In this document: positions 13,430 through 22,650 of the stretch, piece after piece
How the letters are laid out: each line of letters starts with the position of its first letter
How positions within the stretch are numbered: the stretch's first letter is position 1
Source: Mediterraneibacter glycyrrhizinilyticus
GTDB lineage: Bacteria > Bacillota > Clostridia > Lachnospirales > Lachnospiraceae
DNA: 64,000 nt
Direction: 5' to 3'
NCBI RefSeq assembly: GCF_016902345.1
Contig: NZ_JACJLR010000005.1
Span: 1 to 64,000, forward strand
The notes under the pieces: model-generated
Told to the model about the DNA's origin: nothing
What the model saw: only the letters and a program-made list of their open reading frames with translations
Database searches by the model: none
Position numbers and translations under genes: made by a program

Positions 13430-16400
13430 ATGAGAAAGGATAAGAAATGGAAAAAGGTCCTTGCCGGAGCATCTGTACTGGCAGTGACTGCGGCTCTGAT
13501 CCCATCAGATCTTGCGATCACTGCATCGGCTGAGGAGACGTCAGAGACATATCGGAACGGCGGTTTTGAGGCAGAGGCGAAGATCCAGGCCGACCGGACC
13601 GGAGACGTGACCCTTGGGACAGCGGATCCGGACGGAGGAGTCGCGGAGATCGTGTCCTACAATCCGGATAACGGAAAGGCCTATATTGTCAACGGACAGC
13701 AGGGGCGCCTCAACGTGGTGAACATAAACGGGGACGGAAGCCTGACTACAGAGAGCGTGATCGAAGTCCAGGATCTGATCGATGGGTTTGCGTATGGAGA
13801 TATGACGAGCGTGGCAGTGGATACAGTGAATGATCATGTTGTCATCGCGCTCCAGGCGGCAGACTATTCGGCGCCCGGACGGATCGCGGTGCTGGACTAT
13901 GAAGGCGGCCTGGTCGGAAGTTATGAGACGGGTGTACAGCCGGATATGATCACGGTCAGCAGCGATGGGAAATGGATCCTTACTGCGGATGAAGGAGAAC
14001 CGCGGGAAGGATATGGATCAGGAACAACAGATCCGGCGGGAAGCGTGACTCTTGTAAATACAGAAACGGATGAAGTGAAGGTGGTCGGGTTTGAGGCATT
14101 CGATTCGGCGGAACTTTCTGGTCAGGGAATCCTTTTTAACAGAGTAGACGGTCAGATCCTGAGCGCAGAGACAGATCTGGAGCCGGAGTACATCGCACTG
14201 GATCCTGACGGGACAAAAGCATATGTATCTCTCCAGGAGGCGAATGCCATCGCTGTACTGGATCTGGAGTCCGGCAGCTTTTCCGCTGTCGAGAGTCTTG
14301 GTTTTCAGGATCTGAGCCTTGAGGAAAACAGCGTGGATCTTACAGAAGACGGCGGATACAAAGCATCTGTTTATCCGAATGCACTGGGTGTGCGGATGCC
14401 GGACGGAATCAGCGCTTTTGAAGTGAACGGGACCACATATATCGCCGCTGCGAATGAAGGGGATGCCAGAGAGTGGGGAGATTTTACCAACGAGACGAAA
14501 GCGGATCTGACCGCGGCAGACGGCAGTGTGGCGGAAGGAGTGCGCGTGCTGGATCATGAGGTGACAGCAGGGCTTGACGAAGGGAACGCTTATGTCTATG
14601 GAAGCCGCTCTTTTACGATCTATAATGCGGACACGATGGAGCTGGTATATGACAGTGGAAATGAATTTGAGAGCAGGACAGCTTCTTATCTGGGGGCATG
14701 GTTTAACTGTTCGAACGACGATATCGAAGTTGACAGCCGCAGCGCCAAGAAGGGTGTGGAACCTGAAACTGTGACGGTAGAGCAGATCGGTGAGCGGTGG
14801 TACGCCTTTGTAGGCCTGGAGCGCATCGGCGGAGTGATGGTTTACGATGTGACGGATCCGGCATCGGCGTCCTATGTAAATTATATCAATACAAGGGATT
14901 TTTCATCGGATGTATCCGGAGATGTCGCGCCGGAAGGCCTGGCGTTTATCTCCGCGGAAGAGTCGGCGTCCGGACTTCCGATCCTGCTCTCGGCGTGCGA
15001 GGTGTCTGGTACAGTTGCGGCCTATACGCTGAGCGGAAGTGCGGTGACTCCGGCTCCGTCGGAGGGAGCGGAAGGCGCGGTGATCCTGTATACCAATGAT
15101 GTCCACTGCGCAGCAGAAGGATATTCAGCCCTTGCGGCGTACCGCGCCCAGTTGATGGAAGACGGGTATGATGTGGTCACAGTGGATGCGGGAGATGCAA
15201 TCCAGGGAGAGGCCATTGGCTCAACCACAGAGGGAGCAGCCATCGTGGATATCATGAACACAGTGGGCTATGACTTTGCAGTGCCGGGAAATCACGAGTT
15301 TGATTATGGGCTTGAGCGTTTTCTGGAGATCGCCCAGAGTGAGGCGCAGTATGAATATCTCAGCTGCAACTTTACAGATCTGACGGCGGACAGGACGGTC
15401 TTCGAGCCTTACCGGATCGTGGAGATGAATGGAGAGAATGTGGCTTTTGTGGGGATCAGTACACCGGAAACTTACACAAAATCGACGCCTGTTTATTTCC
15501 AGGATGAAAATGGAAACTTTATCTACAGCTTTTCAGAAGATGAGTTCTACGAGACGATCCAGAATGCAGTGGACCGCGCGATCGGAGAAGGGGCGGACCG
15601 GGTGGTCGCAGTCGGACATCTCGGGATCGAAGGGACCACGGAAGGATGGAAATCGACAGATGTGATAGCGAACACCACAGGCATTGACGCATTTATCGAT
15701 GCACATTCCCATGAGAACATCGAAGGGGAAACTTATGAGAATAAAAATGGGGAGGCGGTCCCGCTTACCTCTACCGGAACAAAGTTTGCCGATTTCGGGG
15801 CAATGACGTTGAATGAAGACGGAACAGTCTCCACGGAACTGATCGCTCCGGGGGATGTGGATGTCCGGAGCTCCGAGGCGGCTGAAACAGTGTATCAGAC
15901 TGTGCAGGACAAGATAGACGGGTACAATGAAGAATTGGCATATCTGAATGAGAAACTTGGAACTTCGGAAGTGGAACTGACCATCAACGATTCGGAGGGG
16001 ACGAGACGGATACGAAACGGCGAGACGAATATGGGAGACTTTGTGGCTGATGCATACCGCGTCATGACCGGTGCTGATATCGCGCTCGTAAACGGCGGCG
16101 GTATCCGTGATTCCATCGCATCCGGAGATGTGACGAGAAAGGATCTTATGGATGTCAATCCATGGAACAATGAGATGTGCGTGATCCGGGCTACCGGACA
16201 GCAGATCCTGGATGCGTTGGAACACGGCGCCCGGATGAACCCGGAGGAGAACGGAGGCTTCCTTCAGGTATCGGGACTGACCTATGAGATCCACAATTAT
16301 CTCGAGAGTCCGGTCATTACGGACAGTATGGAGATGTTCCAGAGTATTGATGAGACGAAAGAAAGACGGGTCCGGAATGTGATGATCGGAGGGAAGGCGA

Positions 16401-16894
16401 TCGATCCGGAGCAGACTTACACGGTGGCGGGAAGCCTGTATATGCTTCAGCAGCAGGGGGACGGCTTCACCATGTTTGACGGGGCAGAGATCGTGCAGCA
16501 GGATGGACTTGCGGTTGATTCGGAGATGCTGATCACATACTTTACAGAGGAACTGGGAGGAGTGATCACAGCAGAGCAGTACGGTGATCTGCAGGGAGAC
16601 GGAAGAATCACGATCCTGACAGAAGAGAAGACGGAACCCGGAGATCAGGACCCGGGAACACAGGATCCGCCGGCGGGATCCCAAGATGATCCGGCAGGGC
16701 AGCAGGGAACTTCCGGACCGTCCGGGACCGGAAGTGATGGACGCGGGAACAGCGGCGCGACAGTCTCCACGGCAAAACCTGTGAAGACGGGCGATGAGAG
16801 TGATCTCTCTCTGATGGTCGCGCTTGTGACGGTATCCGCAGCGGCTGCAGCAGGAGTGGGAATCTGCATGATCAGGAGAAGAAAAAAATTATAG
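13430..16894 (+). CDS. Cell-wall anchored beta-propeller/5'-nucleotidase
   Basis: This 1154-residue secreted protein has a signal peptide (about 1-35, ending near ITASAEE). A beta-propeller-like 'choice-of-anchor I/esterase-like' domain (about 60-530) follows with repeated YNPDNGKAYIVNG and DPDGTKAYVSLQEAN-type blades. Then comes a UshA-type metallophosphatase: YTNDVHCA, VDAGDAIQGE, GNHEFDYG and a later HSHENIEG. Its 5'-nucleotidase C domain has NMGDFVADAYR and ALVNGGGIRDSI. A Pro/Gly/Asp linker and the C-terminal VKTGDES-helix-RRRKK form a KTGD-type sortase signal. It should dephosphorylate extracellular nucleotides at the surface, fitting the nearby nucleoside importer. ATG 13430 is chosen because of SD AAGGGG; an upstream TTG at 13403 has none. 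Confidence 0.9.
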   Translation: MRKDKKWKKVLAGASVLAVTAALIPSDLAITASAEETSETYRNGGFEAEAKIQADRTGDVTLGTADPDGGVAEIVSYNPDNGKAYIVNGQQGRLNVVNINGDGSLTTESVIEVQDLIDGFAYGDMTSVAVDTVNDHVVIALQAADYSAPGRIAVLDYEGGLVGSYETGVQPDMITVSSDGKWILTADEGEPREGYGSGTTDPAGSVTLVNTETDEVKVVGFEAFDSAELSGQGILFNRVDGQILSAETDLEPEYIALDPDGTKAYVSLQEANAIAVLDLESGSFSAVESLGFQDLSLEENSVDLTEDGGYKASVYPNALGVRMPDGISAFEVNGTTYIAAANEGDAREWGDFTNETKADLTAADGSVAEGVRVLDHEVTAGLDEGNAYVYGSRSFTIYNADTMELVYDSGNEFESRTASYLGAWFNCSNDDIEVDSRSAKKGVEPETVTVEQIGERWYAFVGLERIGGVMVYDVTDPASASYVNYINTRDFSSDVSGDVAPEGLAFISAEESASGLPILLSACEVSGTVAAYTLSGSAVTPAPSEGAEGAVILYTNDVHCAAEGYSALAAYRAQLMEDGYDVVTVDAGDAIQGEAIGSTTEGAAIVDIMNTVGYDFAVPGNHEFDYGLERFLEIAQSEAQYEYLSCNFTDLTADRTVFEPYRIVEMNGENVAFVGISTPETYTKSTPVYFQDENGNFIYSFSEDEFYETIQNAVDRAIGEGADRVVAVGHLGIEGTTEGWKSTDVIANTTGIDAFIDAHSHENIEGETYENKNGEAVPLTSTGTKFADFGAMTLNEDGTVSTELIAPGDVDVRSSEAAETVYQTVQDKIDGYNEELAYLNEKLGTSEVELTINDSEGTRRIRNGETNMGDFVADAYRVMTGADIALVNGGGIRDSIASGDVTRKDLMDVNPWNNEMCVIRATGQQILDALEHGARMNPEENGGFLQVSGLTYEIHNYLESPVITDSMEMFQSIDETKERRVRNVMIGGKAIDPEQTYTVAGSLYMLQQQGDGFTMFDGAEIVQQDGLAVDSEMLITYFTEELGGVITAEQYGDLQGDGRITILTEEKTEPGDQDPGTQDPPAGSQDDPAGQQGTSGPSGTGSDGRGNSGATVSTAKPVKTGDESDLSLMVALVTVSAAAAAGVGICMIRRRKKL

Positions 16895-16905
16895 GTATGG
16901 ATTAT

Positions 16906-16939
16906 AAGGCTGTCGCACCGTGGTGCGGCAGCTTTTTTT
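16906..16939 (+). terminator. Rho-independent terminator
   Basis: GGCTGTCGCACC pairs with GGTGCGGCAGC around a 2-nt centre and is followed by TTTTTTT, directly after the nucleotidase stop. The remaining about 220 bp to pyrE shows no gene. Confidence 0.92.
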
Positions 16940-17161
16940 GTGGCGGAGACGAGCCAGCGTCCGAGCCTGCCCGGGAACCCGGCGGCCGCTTGCGATCCCG
17001 GAATATGCCTTTTTTGCACTTCCGGTGATCTGCAGAGAATAACGGCATTCGGATTCCTTAATTGAAAATGACGGTAACATATGTTAAAATTGTAAAGAAT
17101 CAGAAAAAATATATCCCGGCGGGCAGCCGGTGGATTTATGAATACAGGAGGTTTTAACGAT

Positions 17162-17842
17162 ATGGAACAGTATAAGCAGGAATTTATCGAGTTTATGGTG
17201 GACAGCGACGTGCTGAAGTTCGGAGAGTTTACACTGAAAAGTGGGAGAAAGTCTCCGTTTTTTATGAATGCGGGCGCTTATGTAACAGGTTCCCAGCTCA
17301 AGAGACTGGGAGAGTATTATGCGAAAGCGATCCACGATACATACGGGGATGATTTTGACGTGCTGTTCGGGCCGGCATACAAAGGGATCCCGCTGAGCGT
17401 GGTGACAGCGATCGCTTACAGTGAGCTGTACGGAAAGGAAGTCCGCTACTGTTCTGACCGCAAGGAGGAGAAGGACCATGGCGCGGACAAGGGAAGCTTT
17501 CTGGGGAGCAAGCTCAAAGACGGCGACCGAGTGATCATGATCGAGGATGTGACCACATCCGGTAAGTCAATGGAGGAAACTGTTCCGAAGGTAAGAGGTG
17601 CCGCGGACGTGACGATCGTCGGACTCATGGTATCCCTGAACCGGATGGAAGTGGGAAAAGGCGGAGAAAAGTGTGCGCTGGACGAAGTAAAGGAACTGTA
17701 CGGATTCGACACTGCGGCGATCGTATCCATGGAAGACGTTGTGGAGTACCTGTATAACAGACCATATAACGGTAAAGTTATCATCGACGATACATTAAAG
17801 GCGGCGATTGATGCATACTATGAGAAATATGGAGTCAAATAA
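17162..17842 (+). CDS. pyrE: Orotate phosphoribosyltransferase
   Basis: This 226-residue enzyme joins orotate with PRPP to give OMP. The PRPP loop is VIMIEDVTTSGKS, and the orotate/phosphate contacts are in GPAYKGIPLS and YCSDRKEEKDHG, the flexible loop of class I enzymes. ATG 17162 is preferred because AGGAGG lies 10 nt upstream; an in-frame ATG at 17138 has a weaker site. It is separated from pyrFKD by the nucleotidase gene and has its own start region. A small membrane-protein gene follows within 13 nt. Confidence 0.95.
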   Translation: MEQYKQEFIEFMVDSDVLKFGEFTLKSGRKSPFFMNAGAYVTGSQLKRLGEYYAKAIHDTYGDDFDVLFGPAYKGIPLSVVTAIAYSELYGKEVRYCSDRKEEKDHGADKGSFLGSKLKDGDRVIMIEDVTTSGKSMEETVPKVRGAADVTIVGLMVSLNRMEVGKGGEKCALDEVKELYGFDTAAIVSMEDVVEYLYNRPYNGKVIIDDTLKAAIDAYYEKYGVK

Positions 17843-17855
17843 GGAGGCGCAGAAT

Positions 17856-18005
17856 ATGGAAAAAGCATATCGTACAATGAAGAGCAGCGGAACGGGAAAT
17901 ATTGTGGTCGGTATCCTCGTCCTGGTCATCGGGATCACGGCGGGAGTCATCTCCATTGTGAACGGTGCAAACCTGCTGCGGCACAAAAAAGAGATCACGT
18001 TTTAA
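17856..18005 (+). CDS. Small single-pass membrane protein
   Basis: This 49-residue protein starts at ATG 17856 after a strong SD (AAGGAGG). A hydrophobic segment (about residues 14-36, GNIVVGILVLVIGITAG) is followed by a basic tail, RHKKEITF. It lies 13 nt after pyrE and is probably cotranscribed. No family recognised. Its SD quality and close spacing argue it is real, though small ORFs like this are easily missed. Confidence 0.65.
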   Translation: MEKAYRTMKSSGTGNIVVGILVLVIGITAGVISIVNGANLLRHKKEITF

Positions 18006-18010
18006 CTTTA

Positions 18011-18048
18011 AAAGGGACAGACCCCTTTGCAAGGGGCCTGTCCCCTCT
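18011..18048. repeat. REP-like palindrome (GGGACAG type)
   Basis: GGGACAG-A-CCCCTT pairs with AAGGGG-C-CTGTCCC around TGC (18014-18044), with one mismatch. It lies right after the small membrane-protein gene and could also act as a weak terminator. Confidence 0.8.
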
Positions 18049-18061
18049 TAATAATTTCATC

Positions 18062-18095
18062 GGTGCCGTGTACTTTTTAAAAAGTGTCAGGCACC
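18062..18095. repeat. REP-like palindrome (GGTGCC type), hybrid arms
   Basis: The left arm GGTGCCGTGTACTTTTT matches the palindrome at 11440. The right arm is AAAAAGTGTCAGGCACC, the complement of a GGTGCCTGACAC type arm, leaving four central mismatches. It appears to join halves of two related element types. Confidence 0.75.
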
Positions 18096-18140
18096 AATGG
18101 GGGTAAATATTCTGACAATTTTCAGAAGGGGTAATCTTCA

Positions 18141-18617
18141 GTGAACAAGAAACAGGCGAAAAGGATCCGAATTCTGGGAAAGATCCTGTTTATCTTATAT
18201 ATTGTATTTCTCATTTATTTCCTGTTCCTGTCGGACTGGTACGGCAGGGAAGGAGTGATGGATGAGTACCGCTACAATCTGGAACTTTTTAAAGAGATCA
18301 ATCGGTTTATCACATATCGGGAGGAGCTGGGAGTGTTTGCAGTGTTTTCCAACCTGTTTGGAAATATCCTGATATTTATGCCATTTGGTTTCTTTATTTC
18401 GATGGCGAGCAGCTCGAGAGGATTTTTTAAGACGCTGTTCTACAGTCTTCTCTTAAGTCTGGGAGTGGAGGTCATGCAGCTCATCACGAGAGTGGGGAGT
18501 CTTGACGTGGATGACATTTTTCTGAACACCCTGGGCGGAGTGCTCGGCTATATTATATTTGTGATCTGTAATGCGATAAGGAGAAGACATTATGCTCGGA
18601 AACGGAAAAAGCGCTGA
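18141..18617 (+). CDS. VanZ-family membrane protein
   Basis: This 158-residue protein has four membrane segments. The VanZ pattern is clear: an N-terminal helix followed by FLFLSDWYGR, then NLFGNILIFMPFGFF, a SLLLSLGVEVMQLIT helix, and DVDDIFLNTLGGVLGY. VanZ-like proteins are linked to low-level teicoplanin resistance in one case, but most have unknown roles. The start is GTG 18141 with SD AGAAGGGG. Its end overlaps the next gene by 26 bp, so the two are translationally coupled. Confidence 0.9.
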   Translation: MNKKQAKRIRILGKILFILYIVFLIYFLFLSDWYGREGVMDEYRYNLELFKEINRFITYREELGVFAVFSNLFGNILIFMPFGFFISMASSSRGFFKTLFYSLLLSLGVEVMQLITRVGSLDVDDIFLNTLGGVLGYIIFVICNAIRRRHYARKRKKR

Positions 18618-18963
18618 AGAGAGAGCGCGGGAGAAAGACAGAAAGAAACGGGGAACAAGAAAATACGGGCAGGCAAAATATAAGCATTCACACATGGGCG
18701 TTGTCTCCTGTGTGCTGGCGGGGGCGGCGCTTGCCGCGCTGGCGGGATGTATCCTGTACGCCTACCTGGCCAGAGGAAATGCGGCGGGGATCGTAGGCGG
18801 GATCGCCGTGGTCTCTTTTGCCCTGTCCATCCTTGGGATCAACGCGGCAGTAAAAGGATTCAGGGAGAGAGAAAGAAATTACATCACCTGCAAGATCGGA
18901 CTGCCGGTGAACGGCATCGTCCTGATCCTGTTCCTGGTGATATTTATAGGAGGACTGATGTGA
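18592..18963 (+). CDS. DUF6142-like small membrane protein
   Basis: This 123-residue protein has a highly basic N-terminal third (KDRKKRGTRKYGQAKYKHS) followed by three hydrophobic segments. It resembles the Lachnospiraceae DUF6142 family by memory; function unknown. It overlaps the VanZ gene upstream and is only 2 bp from the aminopeptidase gene, so it sits within one operon. Confidence 0.7.
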   Translation: MLGNGKSAEERAREKDRKKRGTRKYGQAKYKHSHMGVVSCVLAGAALAALAGCILYAYLARGNAAGIVGGIAVVSFALSILGINAAVKGFRERERNYITCKIGLPVNGIVLILFLVIFIGGLM

Positions 18964-18965
18964 CA

Positions 18966-21059
18966 ATGAACTTAAAAGAGATGCGCAGAGAGAGGAATGA
19001 ACAGTGTGAGGAGCGTCATGCCCTTGCGGTGGACAGGCTGAGGGGCATCGTATCGGAGGAGACGGTATCTGAAAGGTATCTTTCCTTCTTTCAGGACACG
19101 GCGATCTTTCTTCTGGAACTGGAAAATGTGAGGAGAAAGGTATCGGACGGGATCTGGGAGCACTACAGTCTGGAGGAGATGAAGAGTCTCAATGAGATCC
19201 TGTACCGGGATATCCTGCCTCAAAATTACGGGAAGAGCTATGCAGACCCGGCATATGCAGTAGAAAAGCTGGGGGAAGATATGGGAAGGCTGTTAAGCCT
19301 TCTGTATGCGGAAATGCGCTCGGGCATCCCAAGTGTTTTCGAAGAGCGGACGGATTACCTTACGATCCTCTTTGAGCTGTTCATCGAAGTGTACAACTGC
19401 TTTGAGGGAAAAGAGGAACCGGAAGCAAAGGAGATAAAAGACATTATTTACTGGTATGCCAGCGACTACTGTGATGTGTTCCTGGCGGACCGGATCGAGG
19501 AGCAGATCGATCCGGAGTATTCTTTTGCCGCGGATATCATTGAACACGCCGATCTGGAGAATGATAAATATCTCTACCGGTTTGGTGAATATATCACAGA
19601 AAATGAACTGGGAACAGCACATCACCTGCGTACACTGCCGGAGGAGACGATCCGGAAGATGGCAGACGTCTACACGGAGGGATACCGCATCGGATTCATC
19701 AATACGGGAAAGGACCTTTCAAAAAAATCCGTTGTAAATATCCGTTACAGTCTGGGCTTTGAAAAAGTGATACGGGAGGCGATACAAAATTTCCGCAAAA
19801 TGGGGCTAAAGCCGGTCATCTACCGCGCAGCGTCCAGCGTGGTCACAAAGAGGGAACACCACAAGATCGGATACTTCGGAGCAGTGCCGAACTGGCAGTA
19901 TGAATATGACCACAGGCACGACCAGGCACTGTTCATGGACAAACGGTATATCGAGCGCCGCCTGGAAGTCATGCGGACCGTGTACGAGAAGAACCGGGAC
20001 CTGGCGGAACAGTTTGCGGGACCGGCGGTGATAGAGACCTTCGGGGAGACGCCGTTCTCTCCGGAAGCAAAGCCGGAAGCGCCGGGATACAGCAGTGAAC
20101 AGCGGGAGCTTGCGATGATGTATGACAGCCGGTCCGGTCAGATCACCAACGAGTACATTCGGGGGGATGAGCGGAGTTTCACCATCGTCGCCTATCCGGT
20201 TCCGGAGATCGGGGAGAGATACCCGGAGATCTTTGACGAGGTCATCCGGATCAACACACTGGATGCAAAGCTCTATGAGAAAGTGCAGCAGACTCTGATC
20301 GATGCCCTGGATCAGGGGGAGTATGTCCGCATTCTCGGAAAAGGTGTAAACAGGACCGACCTGAAAGTTCAGCTTATTTCTCTGAACGACCCGGAGAAGG
20401 AGACCAAGTTTGAAAACTGCGTGGCGGATGTGAACATCCCGGTAGGCGAAGTGTTCACCTCCCCTGTACTGGAAGGAACGGACGGGATCCTTAATGTCAG
20501 CCGGGTATATCTGGACGGACTGGAGTACCGGGATCTGGAAATCACCTTCAAAGATGGGAAGATCACAGACTACAGCTGCTCCAACTTCGACTCCCGGGAG
20601 GAAGGTAAAAAATATATCTATGACAATGTGCTGAAGAACCATGAGACTCTTCCCCTTGGAGAGTTTGCCATCGGCACCAACACGACTGCCTATGTGGCGG
20701 CGAGGAAATACGGGATCGGGGAGAAGATGCCGATCCTTATCGCAGAGAAGACAGGACCTCATTTCGCAGTGGGCGACACCTGCTACTCCTGGAGTGAGGA
20801 GATCCGGGTGTACAATCCGAACGGCAAGGAGATCGTGGCGAAAGACAATTCCGTGTCGATCCTGAGGAAGGAAGATGCTTCCAAAGCTTACTTCCACTGC
20901 CATACAGATATAACCATACCTTATGATGAGTTAGAAGAAATAAGTGTAGTGACAAAAGAAGGCAAAAACATTATACTAATAGAGAATGGAAGGTTCGTCT
21001 TACCGGGAACAGAAGTATTGAACGAACCACTGAAGGAGGAGACAAAATGCCAAAAGTAG
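18966..21059 (+). CDS. M29-family metallo-aminopeptidase with N-terminal extension
   Basis: This protein of 697 residues is larger than classic AmpS/AmpT enzymes (about 410). The first about 300 residues are helical, charged and unassigned. The second half is the M29 domain: PVGEVFTSPV and LPLGEFAIGTN supply the two Glu metal ligands, TGPHFAVGDTCYSW the His, and FHCHTD the His-x-Asp pair. The family removes N-terminal residues using two metal ions. AGGAGG lies 11 nt before ATG 18966. Its last 13 bp overlap purE, so it is tied to purine synthesis genes at the translational level. The N-terminal region could be a substrate-access or partner-binding domain; that is inference. Confidence 0.85.
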   Translation: MNLKEMRRERNEQCEERHALAVDRLRGIVSEETVSERYLSFFQDTAIFLLELENVRRKVSDGIWEHYSLEEMKSLNEILYRDILPQNYGKSYADPAYAVEKLGEDMGRLLSLLYAEMRSGIPSVFEERTDYLTILFELFIEVYNCFEGKEEPEAKEIKDIIYWYASDYCDVFLADRIEEQIDPEYSFAADIIEHADLENDKYLYRFGEYITENELGTAHHLRTLPEETIRKMADVYTEGYRIGFINTGKDLSKKSVVNIRYSLGFEKVIREAIQNFRKMGLKPVIYRAASSVVTKREHHKIGYFGAVPNWQYEYDHRHDQALFMDKRYIERRLEVMRTVYEKNRDLAEQFAGPAVIETFGETPFSPEAKPEAPGYSSEQRELAMMYDSRSGQITNEYIRGDERSFTIVAYPVPEIGERYPEIFDEVIRINTLDAKLYEKVQQTLIDALDQGEYVRILGKGVNRTDLKVQLISLNDPEKETKFENCVADVNIPVGEVFTSPVLEGTDGILNVSRVYLDGLEYRDLEITFKDGKITDYSCSNFDSREEGKKYIYDNVLKNHETLPLGEFAIGTNTTAYVAARKYGIGEKMPILIAEKTGPHFAVGDTCYSWSEEIRVYNPNGKEIVAKDNSVSILRKEDASKAYFHCHTDITIPYDELEEISVVTKEGKNIILIENGRFVLPGTEVLNEPLKEETKCQK

Positions 21060-21553
21060 GAATTGTCATGGGAAGCGACTCAGACCTTAAAGTGATGAGC
21101 AAAGCTGCTTCCATGCTTGAAAAATTTGGAATCGACTATGAGATGACCATCATTTCCGCGCACCGTATGCCGGATGTGTTTTTTGACTGGGCAAAATCTG
21201 CAGAAGAAAGAGGGATCAAGGTGATCATCGCAGGAGCAGGCATGGCTGCACACCTTCCGGGAATGTGCGCTGCGTTGTTCCCCATGCCGGTCATCGGTGT
21301 CCCCATGTCCGGGAAAAATCTGGACGGACAGGACGCACTCTACTCGATCGTGCAGATGCCGCCGGGAATCCCGGTCGCTACGGTTGCCATTGACGGAGGA
21401 ATGAACGCGGCGATCCTCGCGGCAAAGATCCTTGCAGTGTCTGACGAAGAGCTCCTGAAGAAACTCAAGGACTATTCAGCAGAGATGAAGGACACTGTAC
21501 AGGCAAAGGCTGACAGACTGAAAGAAGTTGGATATGAGGAATACCTGAAATAG
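21047..21553 (+). CDS. purE: 5-(carboxyamino)imidazole ribonucleotide mutase
   Basis: This 168-residue class I PurE moves the carboxyl group of N5-CAIR to give CAIR. GIVMGSDSDL at the N-terminus, ISAHRMPD, and GAGMAAHLPGM are the substrate-binding motifs. The start lies inside the aminopeptidase gene, with SD GGAGGAG. No purK is seen nearby. purM follows after 71 bp. No purine riboswitch was recognised upstream of this operon. Confidence 0.97.
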   Translation: MPKVGIVMGSDSDLKVMSKAASMLEKFGIDYEMTIISAHRMPDVFFDWAKSAEERGIKVIIAGAGMAAHLPGMCAALFPMPVIGVPMSGKNLDGQDALYSIVQMPPGIPVATVAIDGGMNAAILAAKILAVSDEELLKKLKDYSAEMKDTVQAKADRLKEVGYEEYLK

Positions 21554-21624
21554 AGGGATGTATCCGAATGGTAACCCTGAAATAGCAGGACTTGGATGTC
21601 CGATATAGAAAAGGAGAAGACGGT

Positions 21625-22650
21625 ATGGATTACAAGAAGGCAGGCGTTGACATAGAGGCCGGCTACAGATCAGTAGAACTTATGAAAGAGCATGTGAAGA
21701 AGACCATGCGCCCGGAGGTACTGGGAGGACTGGGGGGATTCTCCGGAGCGTTCTCCCTCTCAAAGATCAAGGAGATGGAAGATCCGGTCCTGCTGTCCGG
21801 AACGGACGGATGCGGGACAAAGGTGAAGATCGCCATGATCCTGGACAAACATGATACCATCGGGATCGACGCGGTGGCAATGTGCGTGAACGATATTGCC
21901 TGCGCGGGCGGAGAGCCTCTCTTTTTCCTGGACTACATCGCGTGCGGGAAAAATGAGCCGGAGAAGATCGCTGATATCGTCAAGGGTGTGGCAGAAGGCT
22001 GCCTTCAGTCGGGAGCTGCGCTGATCGGCGGCGAGACGGCAGAGCATCCGGGCCTGATGAAGCCGGACGAGTATGACGTTGCCGGGTTTGCGGTGGGTGT
22101 CTGCGACAGGAAAGACATGATCACCGGAGACGACTTAAAAGACGGTGACGTGCTGATCGGAATGGCTTCTTCAGGGATCCACAGCAACGGGTTCTCCCTG
22201 GTGAGACAGGTGTTTAACATGAAGAGAGAGGCGCTGGATACATATTACGACAGCCTTGGAACCACCCTCGGCGAGGCACTGCTGGCGCCCACGAAGATTT
22301 ATGTGAAGGCCCTTAAGAGCATCAAAGATGCAGGCGTGAAGATCAAGGCATGCAGCCATATCACGGGAGGCGGCTTCTACGAAAATGTTCCCCGTATGCT
22401 CAAAGAGGGAACACATGCTGTGATCAAAAAAGACAGCTATCCGATCCCGCCGGTATTCCATATGCTTTCAACGGACGGAGATGTGGAAGAACACATGATG
22501 TATAATACCTTCAACATGGGACTGGGTATGGTGCTCGCTGTGGAGAAGGACGATGTGGAGCGCACCATGGACGCGATCCGTGCAGCAGGAGAAGAACCCT
22601 ATGTCGTGGGACACATCGAGGCAGGAGAAAAAGGAGTAACCTTATGTTAA
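21625..22650 (+). CDS. purM: Phosphoribosylformylglycinamidine cyclo-ligase
   Basis: This 341-residue AIR synthetase converts FGAM to AIR with ATP. The N-terminus has the YKKAGVDIEAG signature, then VLLSGTDGCGTKVKIA and GGETAEHPG. The C-terminal domain has GIHSNGFSLVR and HITGGGFYENVPR. ATG 21625 is chosen because of SD AAGGAGAAG; the longer frame upstream lacks a good site. Its end overlaps purN by 7 bp, so the two are coupled. Confidence 0.97.
   Translation: MDYKKAGVDIEAGYRSVELMKEHVKKTMRPEVLGGLGGFSGAFSLSKIKEMEDPVLLSGTDGCGTKVKIAMILDKHDTIGIDAVAMCVNDIACAGGEPLFFLDYIACGKNEPEKIADIVKGVAEGCLQSGAALIGGETAEHPGLMKPDEYDVAGFAVGVCDRKDMITGDDLKDGDVLIGMASSGIHSNGFSLVRQVFNMKREALDTYYDSLGTTLGEALLAPTKIYVKALKSIKDAGVKIKACSHITGGGFYENVPRMLKEGTHAVIKKDSYPIPPVFHMLSTDGDVEEHMMYNTFNMGLGMVLAVEKDDVERTMDAIRAAGEEPYVVGHIEAGEKGVTLC

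Noticed and set aside
18747-18965. Upstream extension of the M29 aminopeptidase frame
   Set aside because: The extension overlaps the DUF6142 gene in another frame, is Arg/Gly-rich, and ATG 18966 has its own AGGAGG.
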